Shown in pieces: positions 1 to 8,232 of a stretch of DNA of 64,000 bases (positions within the stretch are counted from its first letter, which is position 1; every line of letters starts with the position of its first letter). A program made the translations under genes and the position numbers. The DNA comes from Bradyrhizobium canariense (GTDB lineage Bacteria > Pseudomonadota > Alphaproteobacteria > Rhizobiales > Xanthobacteraceae). The notes beneath the pieces were generated by a model that was not told the origin of the DNA, searched no databases, and saw nothing but the letters and a program-made list of their open reading frames with translations. The DNA lies in contig NZ_LT629750.1 of NCBI RefSeq assembly GCF_900105125.1, positions 558,001 to 622,000 of the forward strand, written 5' to 3'.

Positions 1-1
1 T

Positions 2-97
2 CTTGCAAACGTGCCGCGTCAGGATGCAGACTGTATACGCTTGATGGACGTCTACGGTTCTGCTGCCCGGCTGGAATTGACGGTCGTGCAGAAGTGA
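2..97 (+). CDS. possible 3' end of an upstream gene
   Basis: The frame that begins at base 2 is open for 31 codons and ends in TGA at 95-97, 13 bases before the next start codon. The visible peptide ends in ELTVVQK and matches no family that I recognise. It may be the tail of a gene that begins outside the window, or a chance open frame. Confidence 0.25.
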   Translation, partial: LANVPRQDADCIRLMDVYGSAARLELTVVQK

Positions 98-110
98 GGA
101 GCATGGCGCC

Positions 111-293
111 ATGCGAGAAATCGAAATCCAAAGCTTTGCGCGACAGTTGCTGGAAGCACACGGCGCGAAGGCCATTGCGGAAGCCGCCCAGAACGCCATC
201 GACCTTGAAGCAAAGGGCGAGGTGGAATTGGCCAGAACCTGGAGGCATGTCGAAGACGCCATGAAAATCATGCGCGGGCCTCACCAAAGCTGA
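111..293 (+). CDS. short conserved hypothetical protein
   Basis: A 60-residue helical, soluble protein. It resembles a family of roughly 60-residue proteins common in Bradyrhizobium relatives, with the recurring pattern FARQLxEAHG near the start and a C-terminus ending IMRGPHQS. It has no signal peptide or membrane segment. The ATG lies 8-14 bases after a GAGGAG ribosome-binding site. The gene is codirectional with the glutamine synthetase 137 bases downstream, but no shared function is apparent. The function is unknown; family membership is from memory. Confidence 0.6.
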   Translation: MREIEIQSFARQLLEAHGAKAIAEAAQNAIDLEAKGEVELARTWRHVEDAMKIMRGPHQS

Positions 294-430
294 AGCTGAC
301 GGATCGCGCGTGACGAAGGCGTGTCTGCGTGCGGGCGCCGCCAACGGCGGCGCCGAGGGTGGGACATGGCCAAATTCGTCCCCAGCAGCTTGGCCGCGGC
401 GCGCGCCCTCTCGGATACAGGAGCGAAGCC

Positions 431-1861
431 ATGGTTCCGAATTGTGCGACAGCCGAAGATCTCCTGAAGGCGATAAAAGACGAGAAGGTCGAGATGATTG
501 ATCTGCGGTTCACCGACTTGCCGGGGGTCTGGCAGCATTTTTCCGTGCCGCCGAGTGCAGCTAATATCGATGCTCTCGATGCAGGTATCGGGTTCGACGG
601 CTCATCGATCCGCGGATTCCAGGAGATCCAGGAAAGCGACATGCTGGTCGTTCCGGACCCGACGACCGCCTTTGTCGACCCATTCACCCCGACGAAGACG
701 TTGGTCCTGATTTGCAACATCAGGGATCCCGTTACCGGTCAATCCTATAGCCGTGACGCCCGCTACATCGCGCAGAAGGCCGAGACTCACCTGAAGAGCA
801 CTGGCCGCGCCAATACCAGCCAGTTCGGCCCGGAGGCGGAGTTCTTCGTGTTCAACGACGTGCGCTACGGACAGGGCATCAACTACGCCTTCCACGAAAT
901 CGATTCCGGCGAGGGCAGTTGGAACACCGGCACGAAGGAAGCGCCGAATCTGGGCCACAAGCCGCGTCCGAAAGAAGGATATTTTCCGGTTCCTCCGACC
1001 GACAGCATGCAGGATCTCCGCACCGAGATGGTGCTGACGATGGAGTCGCTCGGAATTGCGATCGAAGCCCATCATCATGAAGTCGCGACCGGCGGCCAAA
1101 ACGAAATCGACATGCGCTTCACCACGCTCACCCGGATGGCCGATAACCTGATGATTTACAAATACGTGGTGAAGAATACCGCCCGCCAAAACGGCATGAC
1201 GGCGACGTTCATGCCCAAACCGCTGTTCGAGGACAACGCCTCGGGAATGCACGTTCATCAGAGTCTGTGGAACGGCGAGACCAATCTGTTCTACGGTGAG
1301 GCGGACTACGCCCAACTGAGCGAACTTGGTCGCTATTACATCGGCGGGCTGTTGAGCCACGCTTGGGCGTTATGCGGCTTTTGCGCCCCGACCACCAACT
1401 CCTATCGCCGTCTGGTGCCGGGCTACGAAGCGCCGATCAACCTGGTCTATTCCCAGCGCAATCGCTCGGCCTGCTGCCGGATTCCGATGTATTCGCCGAA
1501 CCCGCGGGCAAAGCGCGTCGAGTTTCGTTCGCCGGATCCTTCCTGCAATCCGTACCTTGCCTTCTCCGCTATGCTGATGGCGGGCCTTGACGGCATCGAC
1601 AACAAGATCGACCCGGGCAGGCCGATCGACAAGAATCTTTATGATCTCCCGCCTGCCGAGGCGAAGGACGTGAAGTCGACGCCTGGATCGCTGGATCAGG
1701 CGCTTGACGCACTCGAACGCGATCACGCGTTCCTGCTGCGCGGCGATGTGTTCACCCGCGACGTGATCGAAACCTGGCTCGACTACAAGCGAACAAAGGA
1801 GGTCGATGCCATCCGGCTGCGTCCGCATCCTCACGAGTTTCATCTCTATTACGACATCTAG
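431..1861 (+). CDS. glnA: type I glutamine synthetase
   Basis: Catalyses ATP-dependent formation of glutamine from glutamate and ammonium in the cytoplasm. The 476-residue length fits dodecameric type I enzymes (about 470). Visible signatures are [11 protein letters not shown] near residue 55, the glutamate-binding stretch around [25 protein letters not shown], and NLYDLPP near residue 400, where the regulatory adenylylated tyrosine of type I enzymes sits. An upstream in-frame ATG at 329 would add 34 residues rich in Arg and Pro; the start at 431 was preferred because the family N-terminus begins there. A GYD-domain gene follows after 65 bases. No glnB lies beside it, so this may be an accessory copy rather than the housekeeping glnA. 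It is distinct from the GmaS enzyme at 43 kb. Confidence 0.93.
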   Translation: MVPNCATAEDLLKAIKDEKVEMIDLRFTDLPGVWQHFSVPPSAANIDALDAGIGFDGSSIRGFQEIQESDMLVVPDPTTAFVDPFTPTKTLVLICNIRDPVTGQSYSRDARYIAQKAETHLKSTGRANTSQFGPEAEFFVFNDVRYGQGINYAFHEIDSGEGSWNTGTKEAPNLGHKPRPKEGYFPVPPTDSMQDLRTEMVLTMESLGIAIEAHHHEVATGGQNEIDMRFTTLTRMADNLMIYKYVVKNTARQNGMTATFMPKPLFEDNASGMHVHQSLWNGETNLFYGEADYAQLSELGRYYIGGLLSHAWALCGFCAPTTNSYRRLVPGYEAPINLVYSQRNRSACCRIPMYSPNPRAKRVEFRSPDPSCNPYLAFSAMLMAGLDGIDNKIDPGRPIDKNLYDLPPAEAKDVKSTPGSLDQALDALERDHAFLLRGDVFTRDVIETWLDYKRTKEVDAIRLRPHPHEFHLYYDI

Positions 1862-1869
1862 CGCGTGTT

Positions 1870-1920
1870 CCGGGGCAAGCCTGCCCCGGAGATTATCCGG
1901 GGCAGGACCCCGGAAGGAGG
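1870..1920 (+). promoter_or_regulatory. mutually exclusive GC-rich hairpins before the GYD gene
   Basis: Four complementary arms lie between glnA and the GYD gene: CCGGGGCA (1870-1877), TGCCCCGG (1882-1889), CCGGGGCA (1897-1904) and CCCCGG (1908-1913). Arms 1-2, 2-3 or 3-4 can pair, but neighbouring pairs exclude each other. Arm 4 touches the Shine-Dalgarno AAGGAGG (1914-1920). It may be a translational switch, a weak attenuator, or only a GC-rich repeat. Confidence 0.45.
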
Positions 1921-1926
1921 ACGATC

Positions 1927-2220
1927 ATGACCACATACGTCATGCTTGCAAATTGGACCGAGCAAGGGATCCTGAAGGCGAAGGACTCGCCACGTCGTCT
2001 GGATGCTGCGAAGAAAGCCCTCAAGGATATGAGCGGCGAGTTCAAATCCTTCTACCTGACTATGGGCGACTATGACATGGTCGCGATCTTCGAAGCTCCG
2101 GACGACGCTGTGGCGGCACGTTTCAGCCTGCAGATGGGCATGCTGGGAAATATCCGGACGCGCACGCTGAAAGCGTTTCCCGAGGCGGCTTATCGGGAAA
2201 TCATCAACTCGCTGGGCTAG
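1927..2220 (+). CDS. GYD domain protein
   Basis: A 97-residue single-domain protein of the GYD family, named for the motif seen here as MGDYDMVAIFEAPDD around residues 41-55. The fold is a dimeric ferredoxin-like alpha/beta barrel; biochemical roles in the family are mostly unproven. AAGGAGG sits 6 bases before the ATG. It lies 65 bases after glnA on the same strand, so the two are probably cotranscribed, which suggests but does not prove a link to nitrogen metabolism. Confidence 0.85.
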   Translation: MTTYVMLANWTEQGILKAKDSPRRLDAAKKALKDMSGEFKSFYLTMGDYDMVAIFEAPDDAVAARFSLQMGMLGNIRTRTLKAFPEAAYREIINSLG

Positions 2221-2361
2221 TCGGCTCACGCACACAATTGCAGCGAGGATTCGGTCGGGTCGGAACGGCTGTCCGAGTGGACCGGCCGGCCGAAGCTATC
2301 GCCCGAGCGTAAGCGATTTTACGGCACGGGTCTAACTGGTCGAATGTCCGGTGAAGGTCTT

Positions 2362-2516
2362 GGCTGTGTAAAAACGCAGCGGCGCCGCGATAATGGTAGA
2401 ATGAGCATTCCACCAAGTTTCGCTTCTGGTCTGCGAAACTTCGCGGGCTTGTTCGGATGCGATTGTTTCGGAAATTATTCTCGTCGTCTTTTGAATTTTT
2501 GAGTTTTTACACAGCC
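2362..2516. repeat. MITE-like element with 14-bp terminal inverted repeats
   Basis: GGCTGTGTAAAAAC (2362-2375) and its exact reverse complement GTTTTTACACAGCC (2503-2516) bound 127 bases with no coding potential. The ends resemble insertion-sequence termini, so this may be a non-autonomous or internally deleted element. No target duplication is obvious. Apart from this element, the stretch 2221-2758 holds no gene that I can support. Confidence 0.5.
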
Positions 2517-2758
2517 GGGATCAAACCCGGAAGAGTTATGATGCTAATTTCCGTGAACTCTCACCGTACGCCCCTACGGCATCGAAAGGGTCGCCCCCGC
2601 AAGCGCCGGATGATCTATTTGAGAGCGGCCCCTCTTCGTTGTGTTCCGCGCCCGATCCAGCGACGCCGTCGCGTGGCGATGGCGAGCCGCGATGGTCGAC
2701 CGCGCGTAAAAAGGTGCGTAACCATCCCTCATGCAGGCGCTGGAATTGTCGCCACTTT

Positions 2759-3646
2759 TCAGCGCGCTTTCATAGGAAGGACAAAGAGCTGGCCGGGATA
2801 AATACGATTTGGATTTCGAATCAGCTCCCGGTTCGCTTTGTAAACGGCGGCGTATCGCAAGCCCGTACCGTAGATGACACGGCTGATGCGCCAGAGGCTG
2901 TCGCCACGGGATACGATTGTGGTTGCCGTCCTGGGCACGACCACGGCGGACGGTGAGCTTCCGCCTGGCAGGGGGTTGGTGGCAGTCGCGTGCGGCACCT
3001 GTGAAATGGCTGTGTCCTGCCGCTTTGCAATTTGAAAAGGAGGCTGGGAAGATTGGTGCGCTTGAGAAGACCCAACGGTCTGATCCAGCACGGAAGGGTT
3101 TGCCACCACCGCTTCCGGAACATTGAAAGGCGCCTCGGCGCTCGATCGGATCGCGCCGGAGCTAGACTCGCCTAGCGCAACTACCACGCTCTGTTTGGAT
3201 GTTGCCTGCTTGCCGTCCGGCTGTCTGGACCTCAATGTCAGCTCATAGTCTCCGGGAGGAAGCCGGGGAGGGACCATGACGAATTGCCCGGTTTGATCTG
3301 CGACCGCTTGATCATGGCGCTCGCCGTTGCGCAACAGTTCCACGACCGCGCCCGGCGCAGCCCTGCCGGCGATGACCGCGTCACCCGTTCGCTCAATGCG
3401 GGCAATGTCGAAGACGGGCACGGACTCATCGGTGTCCGGCGAGTGCGGCGATACGGCAGGTACAGCCGAGCCTTCGTCTCGATCGCCTGATGCAGGGGGC
3501 GAAACCGCCGGCGCAGCGGCAACGGCTCTGATTTCAACCGGCGGCTCGCGCTGTACGGGCGTGATGCCGAAGACAAGGGCTGCACCACAAGCCGCAACAA
3601 GTGCCAAAAACGGTATGACTATTCGGCTTATCGATGTGGCGGTCAT
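2759..3646 (-). CDS. LysM-domain cell-envelope protein
   Basis: A protein of about 295 residues. After the start MTATSIS comes one hydrophobic segment (about residues 8-28), which is a signal anchor. A long low-complexity Pro/Ala/Ser-rich middle follows, and a C-terminal LysM domain of about 50 residues beginning IVSRGDSLWRIS and ending near YPGQLFVLP. LysM domains bind peptidoglycan, so the protein probably spans the periplasm from the inner membrane. The frame is open further upstream to 3757, but the 37 extra residues are polar and precede the signal anchor, so the internal ATG was chosen. The central region contains a short GDAVIAGRAAPGAVVELL segment typical of bacterial Ig-like repeats in LysM proteins. 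It is a single gene convergent with the GYD gene. Confidence 0.8.
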   Translation of the reverse strand: MTATSISRIVIPFLALVAACGAALVFGITPVQREPPVEIRAVAAAPAVSPPASGDRDEGSAVPAVSPHSPDTDESVPVFDIARIERTGDAVIAGRAAPGAVVELLRNGERHDQAVADQTGQFVMVPPRLPPGDYELTLRSRQPDGKQATSKQSVVVALGESSSGAIRSSAEAPFNVPEAVVANPSVLDQTVGSSQAHQSSQPPFQIAKRQDTAISQVPHATATNPLPGGSSPSAVVVPRTATTIVSRGDSLWRISRVIYGTGLRYAAVYKANRELIRNPNRIYPGQLFVLPMKAR

Positions 3647-3889
3647 AATACGCGACCCTTGGCTAGACCGTCGGCTCGTCAGCAGCCCCGGGTTGAGCCT
3701 GCGCCGATTTGTGCCGGTCCTCAAGTCCGTATCCCATCGGTCAGTCGCGCTGACCAATGCACATCGCGGTGCAACGCAGACGCTTTCGACCGGAAGTGAC
3801 AGGGCACACTGAAATGTCCTGCGCCCCGAAGGCGCGAATTACGTGTGGAGGACGATATTATGGATGCGGTGGGCCGCGCCCGCCGTTAG

Positions 3890-4678
3890 CTATTGATTCT
3901 TTGCTGGTGCGCCCGGAAGCACGGCTGCCACACCTTCCGGATTGATGTTGAAGGCCAAGAATATCAACGGCTCGTCGCCTGGGTTTCCCCATTGGTGCAC
4001 GAGGGCGTACGGTTCATAGATCAGGGAACCCGGTCCCCTTGCTTCTGTCTTACCGTCGACCGTGTTGGCCCCGGTGCCGGAGATGACAAAGTATAGAGCC
4101 GCGCCTGACCGATGGTGTGGCGGGTTGGAAGGCGTCCGCACCGGAAATGTAACCCGCGTAAGATTGAGATCATAACCGCCTGGCTTCAAGTCGGGGATCG
4201 GATTCGCTGTGCGATATAATTCTCTCACGGCAGCTGCCGTCTCAGCAGGCCGACCCAAGTCCACAGCGGGAACAAGGAAGAAGTGGAGGAAAGTAGATGA
4301 CTCTCCGCTGCCCGCCGTTAGCGCCGCGGTCTTTCCGCCGGCAATGAACAGTCCCTCTCCGGGGTTCAGCACTTTGGTCTCGCCATCGAGCGCGACCTCG
4401 GTCGATCCTGACATCTGGTAGAGGATACCGTTGGCCGCCGAGACGTCGCTCTTCTCGTGCGGCTGAAGAGTGATGCTCACCGCTTTGAAATGGAGCGGCA
4501 CGTCGGTGACGGTCGGCAGTTTGGTTGCGGCGACCACTGTTCGCGTAATTGCCGGTGGAGCAGGGGGAGTTTGCGCGGTCGCGGAGGCGGGAAGCGCCAT
4601 CGCGCCGAGCAACAGTAGTCCGGTCGTCCTGAACTGCACGATTGCCTCCCAGGTTCGGAAGGATAATCGGAGCACCAT
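3890..4678 (-). CDS. secreted cupin-domain protein
   Basis: A 262-residue protein with an N-terminal hydrophobic segment ending in an Ala-rich cleavage region (ALPASATAQ), so it is probably exported to the periplasm. Two cupin-like beta-barrel halves follow. The first is around residues 65-130 (ILYQMSGSTEVALDGE, then LNPGEGLFIAGG). The second is around residues 185-245, with the metal-ligand pattern PPHHRSGAALYFVISG and a later H in ALVHQWGN. The second half therefore keeps candidate His ligands, while the first looks degenerate. The substrate is unknown. The ATG at 4678 precedes a rather long n-region; a start at the internal MALPAS codon would remove most of the hydrophobic signal. Confidence 0.75.
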   Translation of the reverse strand: MVLRLSFRTWEAIVQFRTTGLLLLGAMALPASATAQTPPAPPAITRTVVAATKLPTVTDVPLHFKAVSITLQPHEKSDVSAANGILYQMSGSTEVALDGETKVLNPGEGLFIAGGKTAALTAGSGESSTFLHFFLVPAVDLGRPAETAAAVRELYRTANPIPDLKPGGYDLNLTRVTFPVRTPSNPPHHRSGAALYFVISGTGANTVDGKTEARGPGSLIYEPYALVHQWGNPGDEPLIFLAFNINPEGVAAVLPGAPAKNQ

Positions 4679-4722
4679 ACGCTCTCCCAGCGCCTCTTGG
4701 AATGGCAGGCCGCTTCGGGCTG

Positions 4723-5091
4723 CTATTGGACAGAAGGCGGGAGCAAGGGCCGGGCGAAACTCAGTTCGTGGCCGTCGGGGTCAAATAGGTGGAAGAAGCG
4801 CTCACCCCATTCGGCGTCGCGGGGCACGGTAACTGGCTGGTATCCCGCCGCGAGCGCACGGTCGTAAAGTGCGTCAACATCGGCGACGTAGAAGATTACT
4901 CGCCCCCACCAGGACCAGTGCCGCTCGGCGGGCTGGACGACGAGGTTGAGATAGCTGGTCCCCGCTCGAAAGCTGGTGAATGACGATTCTTCGCCGCCAT
5001 GCAGGACCTCAAACCCCAGCGCGCGGTAGAATCGGACAGCTCGTGGCATTTCGTGGGTGCCCAGTGTGACCGCGCTGATCCCCTCGATCAT
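4723..5091 (-). CDS. VOC-family (glyoxalase-like) protein
   Basis: A 122-residue protein with the paired beta-alpha-beta-beta-beta modules of the vicinal oxygen chelate superfamily: VTLGTHEMPRAVRFYRALGF at the N-terminus and FFHLFDPDGHELSFARP near the C-terminus. His and Glu in the second module are the usual metal ligands. Family members include glyoxalases, dioxygenases and antibiotic-binding proteins, and the substrate cannot be told here. It follows the secreted cupin gene on the same strand with a gap of 44 bases. Confidence 0.8.
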   Translation of the reverse strand: MIEGISAVTLGTHEMPRAVRFYRALGFEVLHGGEESSFTSFRAGTSYLNLVVQPAERHWSWWGRVIFYVADVDALYDRALAAGYQPVTVPRDAEWGERFFHLFDPDGHELSFARPLLPPSVQ

Positions 5092-5675
5092 GGACAGAAC
5101 TCTCCTGTTTTATTTCCCTGCGCTGTTTGTAATCGACAGTTCTCTACCGGTCAGAACGAAGCCGACTGCGTGACGCGCAGGCTGACCTCCGCCTCATCAT
5201 AGATCGGCTGGATCAGAAATATCCGCAATGGAGTTCCATAGCTCGATCGCATTTTGAAAGGTGCCAAACCTTCCGACCTGACAATTGGGCAACCTTCCAA
5301 GTTCGAACGATGATCAACCTCAAGACCGCCAAGTTGCTTGGGCCCCACCGGACGCAAGTAAAACACCGTCGAGCCAGTAAGCTTAAACCAAATTTTCTTT
5401 TCAAGATGGGGGATGGAATAGCCGCGACTTACTCCGGCTAACGTCGTTTCGGGCGGAGCCCCGGCGTGCAGGAAAATGCCGCTCGCTTCTGTCCGTCGGG
5501 CGCTGACTTCAGACCGTGCGCTGCAAAAAACCCTGACGCGGCCTTGCAGAAGTCGACGTGGTTGTTACCTAAATGACTGACATACGCCCCCGATGCGGCC
5601 AGATTGGTCGATGGACAGTGGGAGTGTCGCGCCCGTCAGCCGCTGACGTATGCCTCTTTACAAGGGAGGTTTACA
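5092..5675. other. intergenic stretch without a recognised gene
   Basis: Both strands carry only short open frames (up to about 70 codons) without family resemblance or a convincing ribosome-binding site. A Shine-Dalgarno GGGAGGT near 5664-5670 belongs to the SPW gene that follows. I see no RNA gene. Confidence 0.5.
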
Positions 5676-6080
5676 ATGTCGGACTTTCGGTTTTTTCACA
5701 CACATCGAACATGGGAAGACTGGTGCGGCATGCTGCTTGGCATGCTGATTGCGTTGTCGTCCTGGTTTCCCGCGCAAACAAGCCACGAGCTTGTTGGTGG
5801 AGACCGTGGCTTCGTGGTTTTGAATACGATTACGATCGGCGTCTTGGTGTTCGGTCTTGCCCAGCTCGAATATGTTGCGTTGCAGCGTTGGCAAGAGGGA
5901 TGCGAGATCTTGCTCGGCCTCTGGCTAATCGCCTCGCCTTACATCTTCGGTTACTTCGACGACGGCTTGCTCAGATTCTGGCATCCCAGTCTAGGCGGAC
6001 TGGTGGTGCTGCTCGCGACACTGCAGTTGTGGCAGGACTGGGACCTCAGTGATCAGGAGATGCTTAAGCACGGGCGATAA
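5676..6080 (+). CDS. SPW-repeat membrane protein
   Basis: A 134-residue integral membrane protein with four hydrophobic segments arranged as two repeats. Each repeat carries the aromatic pattern of the SPW family: WEDWCGMLLGMLIALSSWF in the first, and EILLGLWLIASPYIFGY in the second. The family is found in many bacteria and has no established function. GGGAGGT lies six bases before the chosen ATG. A small one-helix membrane protein follows 43 bases later, probably in the same transcript. Confidence 0.8.
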   Translation: MSDFRFFHTHRTWEDWCGMLLGMLIALSSWFPAQTSHELVGGDRGFVVLNTITIGVLVFGLAQLEYVALQRWQEGCEILLGLWLIASPYIFGYFDDGLLRFWHPSLGGLVVLLATLQLWQDWDLSDQEMLKHGR

Positions 6081-6123
6081 TGGCCAACACCGGGTTCGTT
6101 GGCATCCGTAAAGGAGTGAGGAT

Positions 6124-6309
6124 ATGCACACTTATGAAAAACCGCCCGTAAGCGGCAGCCGGGGCCCGAATTACATGGGTTTGATCGCAGTGATATGTTT
6201 GTTCACGTTGATGTTCGCGACCTGGGCGCTCATGAGAACAAATCTCGGTCAAATTCCCTATCGGATCATAACAATTGGAATGGCTCCGAGTGCGCCCGGC
6301 GATCGGTGA
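6124..6309 (+). CDS. small single-pass membrane protein
   Basis: A 61-residue protein with one transmembrane helix around residues 19-37 (GLIAVICLFTLMFATWALM), flanked by a polar N-terminus and a short tail. A strong AAAGGAGTGAGG ribosome-binding site precedes the ATG. It is likely cotranscribed with the SPW gene. No family is recognised. Confidence 0.6.
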   Translation: MHTYEKPPVSGSRGPNYMGLIAVICLFTLMFATWALMRTNLGQIPYRIITIGMAPSAPGDR

Positions 6310-6413
6310 GAGGTTCGAAGCAGGGTGCCCCTCCCTTCCAACGCATGTCCGCCGACAAGATTTTGAACGGACCTTTTGCGGACGCACAACGGGAGCACAT
6401 TTCGGCGCTGGTT

Positions 6414-6599
6414 TCAGGCTCCTATCAAGGAATCCGTCATCTCGCCCAGCGTGACCATTGCCGTGTTTCCCGTCGCCGAATTGTCGTCCTTGAAAAGATG
6501 AAGGTTCACCCGGTCGGAAATCGCGTTGATGACGCGCGCGCGGCGCCATTCGCCGTCGCGAAGAACATACCAAAACTGATCCTGTTTGACGGGTTGCAT
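6414..6599 (-). CDS. short hypothetical protein
   Basis: About 61 residues from the internal start MQPVKQDQFWYVLRDG. It is predicted to be soluble, with an aromatic N-terminal half (FWYVLRDGEWRRARV). The frame extends upstream to 6695, but that extension overlaps the next minus-strand gene and is Arg-rich, so the shorter form is preferred. The function is unknown. Confidence 0.45.
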   Translation of the reverse strand: MQPVKQDQFWYVLRDGEWRRARVINAISDRVNLHLFKDDNSATGNTAMVTLGEMTDSLIGA

Positions 6600-6654
6600 G
6601 GCCGTCTTTCGGACCAGGAGAGGTGATTTCGCTCGTTCACGTCCGGCGCGCGCC

Positions 6655-6900
6655 TTACTTCGGCGGGTGCAAATCGCCTTGAAGCCAGCGTCCAAGACCC
6701 TTGGACCTCATGGGGTCTTCGTACGCAGCGAGGGTCGTAAGTACGTGATTGCAGATAGCGCATTCAAACGTATGCAAGTCGACGCCCGCGCGTGCTGGCT
6801 CGATACTGACTTGCATCATCGCGGCCTTGCACTTTGGACAAGCGGGACGCTCAATTGCAATGAACGGAATGACGGACGACAGGCGTTGAGACTGGGGCAT
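6655..6900 (-). CDS. short zinc-ribbon protein
   Basis: About 81 residues from the start MPQSQRLSS. Two CxxC knuckles are visible, CPKC near residue 21 and CAIC near residue 46, which together can hold one zinc ion. The C-terminus ends GDLHPPK. Very similar short proteins recur in Bradyrhizobium genomes (from memory); none has an assigned role. An upstream ATG at 6933 adds 11 residues and is less likely. Confidence 0.6.
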   Translation of the reverse strand: MPQSQRLSSVIPFIAIERPACPKCKAAMMQVSIEPARAGVDLHTFECAICNHVLTTLAAYEDPMRSKGLGRWLQGDLHPPK

Positions 6901-7148
6901 GATGCTTCCCTCGAATAGGCGGGAGCGCAACACTCTCTGTCACCGGTAATGCCTGGGAGGCGGAGCGGTGATTGTGTAAGTGTACGCCTCCAGGGATCTC
7001 AAACGCGAGTTAATTCTCGAATATGTGGAAGGAAGGTAGGCACCAGCCCATACTCCGGGCCCGCCGGCTCACCCCGGCGGGTTTTGTTTGCTTTCCAAAT
7101 CGGCATGAGGTTGTTTCTAGGTCCTATCGGATATGGGAGACGATCAAG

Positions 7149-7352
7149 GTGGCAACTGGAACGGTGAAGTGGTTCAACGCGACAAAGGGCTATGGATTCA
7201 TTCAGCCTGATAACGGCAGCAAGGATGTGTTCGTGCACATCTCCGCGGTTGAAAAAGCTGGGCTCAGCACACTCAATGAGGGTGCAAAGGTGAGCTATGA
7301 GGAAGTGCCCAACAAGGGGAAGACTTCGGCGGAGAATTTGAGGGTCGGGTGA
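7149..7352 (+). CDS. cold-shock protein (CspA family)
   Basis: A 67-residue OB-fold single-stranded nucleic-acid binding protein that acts as an RNA chaperone. Both RNA-binding motifs are present: RNP1 as KGYGFIQ and RNP2 as DVFVHIS. The family N-terminus, (M)ATGTVKWFN, fixes the start at the GTG at 7149, although the frame is open further upstream. The upstream region 6934-7148 is long for so small a gene, and would fit the structured leader usual for cold-shock genes, though no specific fold was worked out. Confidence 0.93.
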   Translation: MATGTVKWFNATKGYGFIQPDNGSKDVFVHISAVEKAGLSTLNEGAKVSYEEVPNKGKTSAENLRVG

Positions 7353-7516
7353 CTTCGGAAGGGCATGGCAAAGCCTGCCAGGGGGGGCGCGGTTCGCGGC
7401 TGCGAGGTATCTGTAGTCCCAATTGCACGTCGCATCGAGGCTTTGGAACCTTTGAAGGCATTGTATGCCGAGATATCCGGCACTGGCGGATGATTCCTGG
7501 GGCTTCGCACCCAAAC

Positions 7517-7793
7517 GCCGGTAGTGGATCAGTTTGATTGTGGCGGAGGGTTTCCGCTTGTTTCGGAGTGCCGCAGGTGCATATTCCCACAATGGCGACA
7601 ATTGTCCGATGCAATTGCGGCGCTGAGTACAAACGCACTGAAGCGAAGTTCTTAGTACCGCACACGGGTCACGCATCCTGTAAAGTCTGCGGGGCCACGC
7701 TAGAGTCTTGGTTGGAAAGCACCCACGTTGCCACATTCGAGCTGGTCAAACATCCAGACGGAAAGGCCGGTAGTGGGTCAGTTTGATTGTGGC
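7517..7793 (+). repeat. 28-bp direct repeat bracketing a zinc-ribbon gene
   Basis: The unit at 7517-7544 and the unit at 7766-7793 match at 27 of 28 positions; the core is TAGTGGRTCAGTTTGATTG. The copies lie 249 bases apart, one before and one across the stop codon of the zinc-ribbon gene. Each copy supplies the C-terminal codons (AGSGSV, stop) of the frame that enters it. Confidence 0.7.
7592..7786 (+). CDS. short zinc-ribbon protein
   Basis: A 64-residue protein with two cysteine knuckles, CNCG near residue 7 and CKVCG near residue 33, probably binding one zinc. The start MATIVRCNCG was chosen because homologous short proteins of Rhizobiales begin this way (from memory); an upstream in-frame start at 7538 lies inside the direct repeat. 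The last six residues are encoded by the second copy of that repeat, so the natural C-terminus may have been altered by insertion of the repeat. Confidence 0.55.
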   Translation: MATIVRCNCGAEYKRTEAKFLVPHTGHASCKVCGATLESWLESTHVATFELVKHPDGKAGSGSV

Positions 7794-7839
7794 AGGATGA
7801 CTGGCTTGAACGGCAGAGCCGGAGGCGCATATTTGGAAA

Positions 7840-8034
7840 ATGAACCCCGATTTGTCTGCGCCATTGACCCACGAAGAATTCGTCTCGTTGCGGGACTGCG
7901 CTAAGGGTTTGATGCACCGGACAATCCCAGCCGAACACAAAGACCGACTGATCCAACTAGGGTACATACAGGAATTGTCGGGCGGACTTCGACTGACGAA
8001 CGCTGGCAGGCGGAGGATTGCGGAAGGCAAATGA
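7840..8034 (+). CDS. short hypothetical protein
   Basis: A 64-residue soluble protein. The C-terminal half (DRLIQLGYIQELSGGLRLTNAG) resembles the recognition part of a winged helix, as in many short proteins that end LTxAGRxxL, so nucleic-acid binding is possible. Its stop codon overlaps the start of a 42-codon frame (ATGA). Confidence 0.5.
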   Translation: MNPDLSAPLTHEEFVSLRDCAKGLMHRTIPAEHKDRLIQLGYIQELSGGLRLTNAGRRRIAEGK

Positions 8035-8159
8035 CCCCTGCTGCCCAGGGTGCTCAAGTCGTTATCGACGCGGTCTTGCGCGCTGGCGCAATCACGAGCG
8101 CGCAGCAATTGGGGAGCGAGCATCGAGAAGAGCAGCCGGCCAAGGTCCGCGGCACGTGA
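8031..8159 (+). CDS. possible 42-residue small protein
   Basis: An ATG at 8031 overlaps the stop of the preceding gene as ATGA, the arrangement used for translational coupling. The frame runs 42 codons to TGA at 8157-8159 and starts MTPAAQGAQVVIDAVL. No family is recognised, and it may be a chance frame. Confidence 0.3.
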   Translation: MTPAAQGAQVVIDAVLRAGAITSAQQLGSEHREEQPAKVRGT

Positions 8160-8232
8160 CTGACTCGGCCAACGTGCCACGAATTTTTGTCGCTTGCAGA
8201 AAGCACCGCGAAACGAAGCGGTGGACTTCGCT

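Noticed and set aside
2457..2801. 114-codon plus-strand open frame
   Set aside because: Arg-rich without family resemblance; it overlaps the MITE-like element and the end of the LysM gene.
7517..7793. CRISPR-like repeat
   Set aside because: Only two copies, 249 bases apart with a gene between them, and no cas genes in the window.
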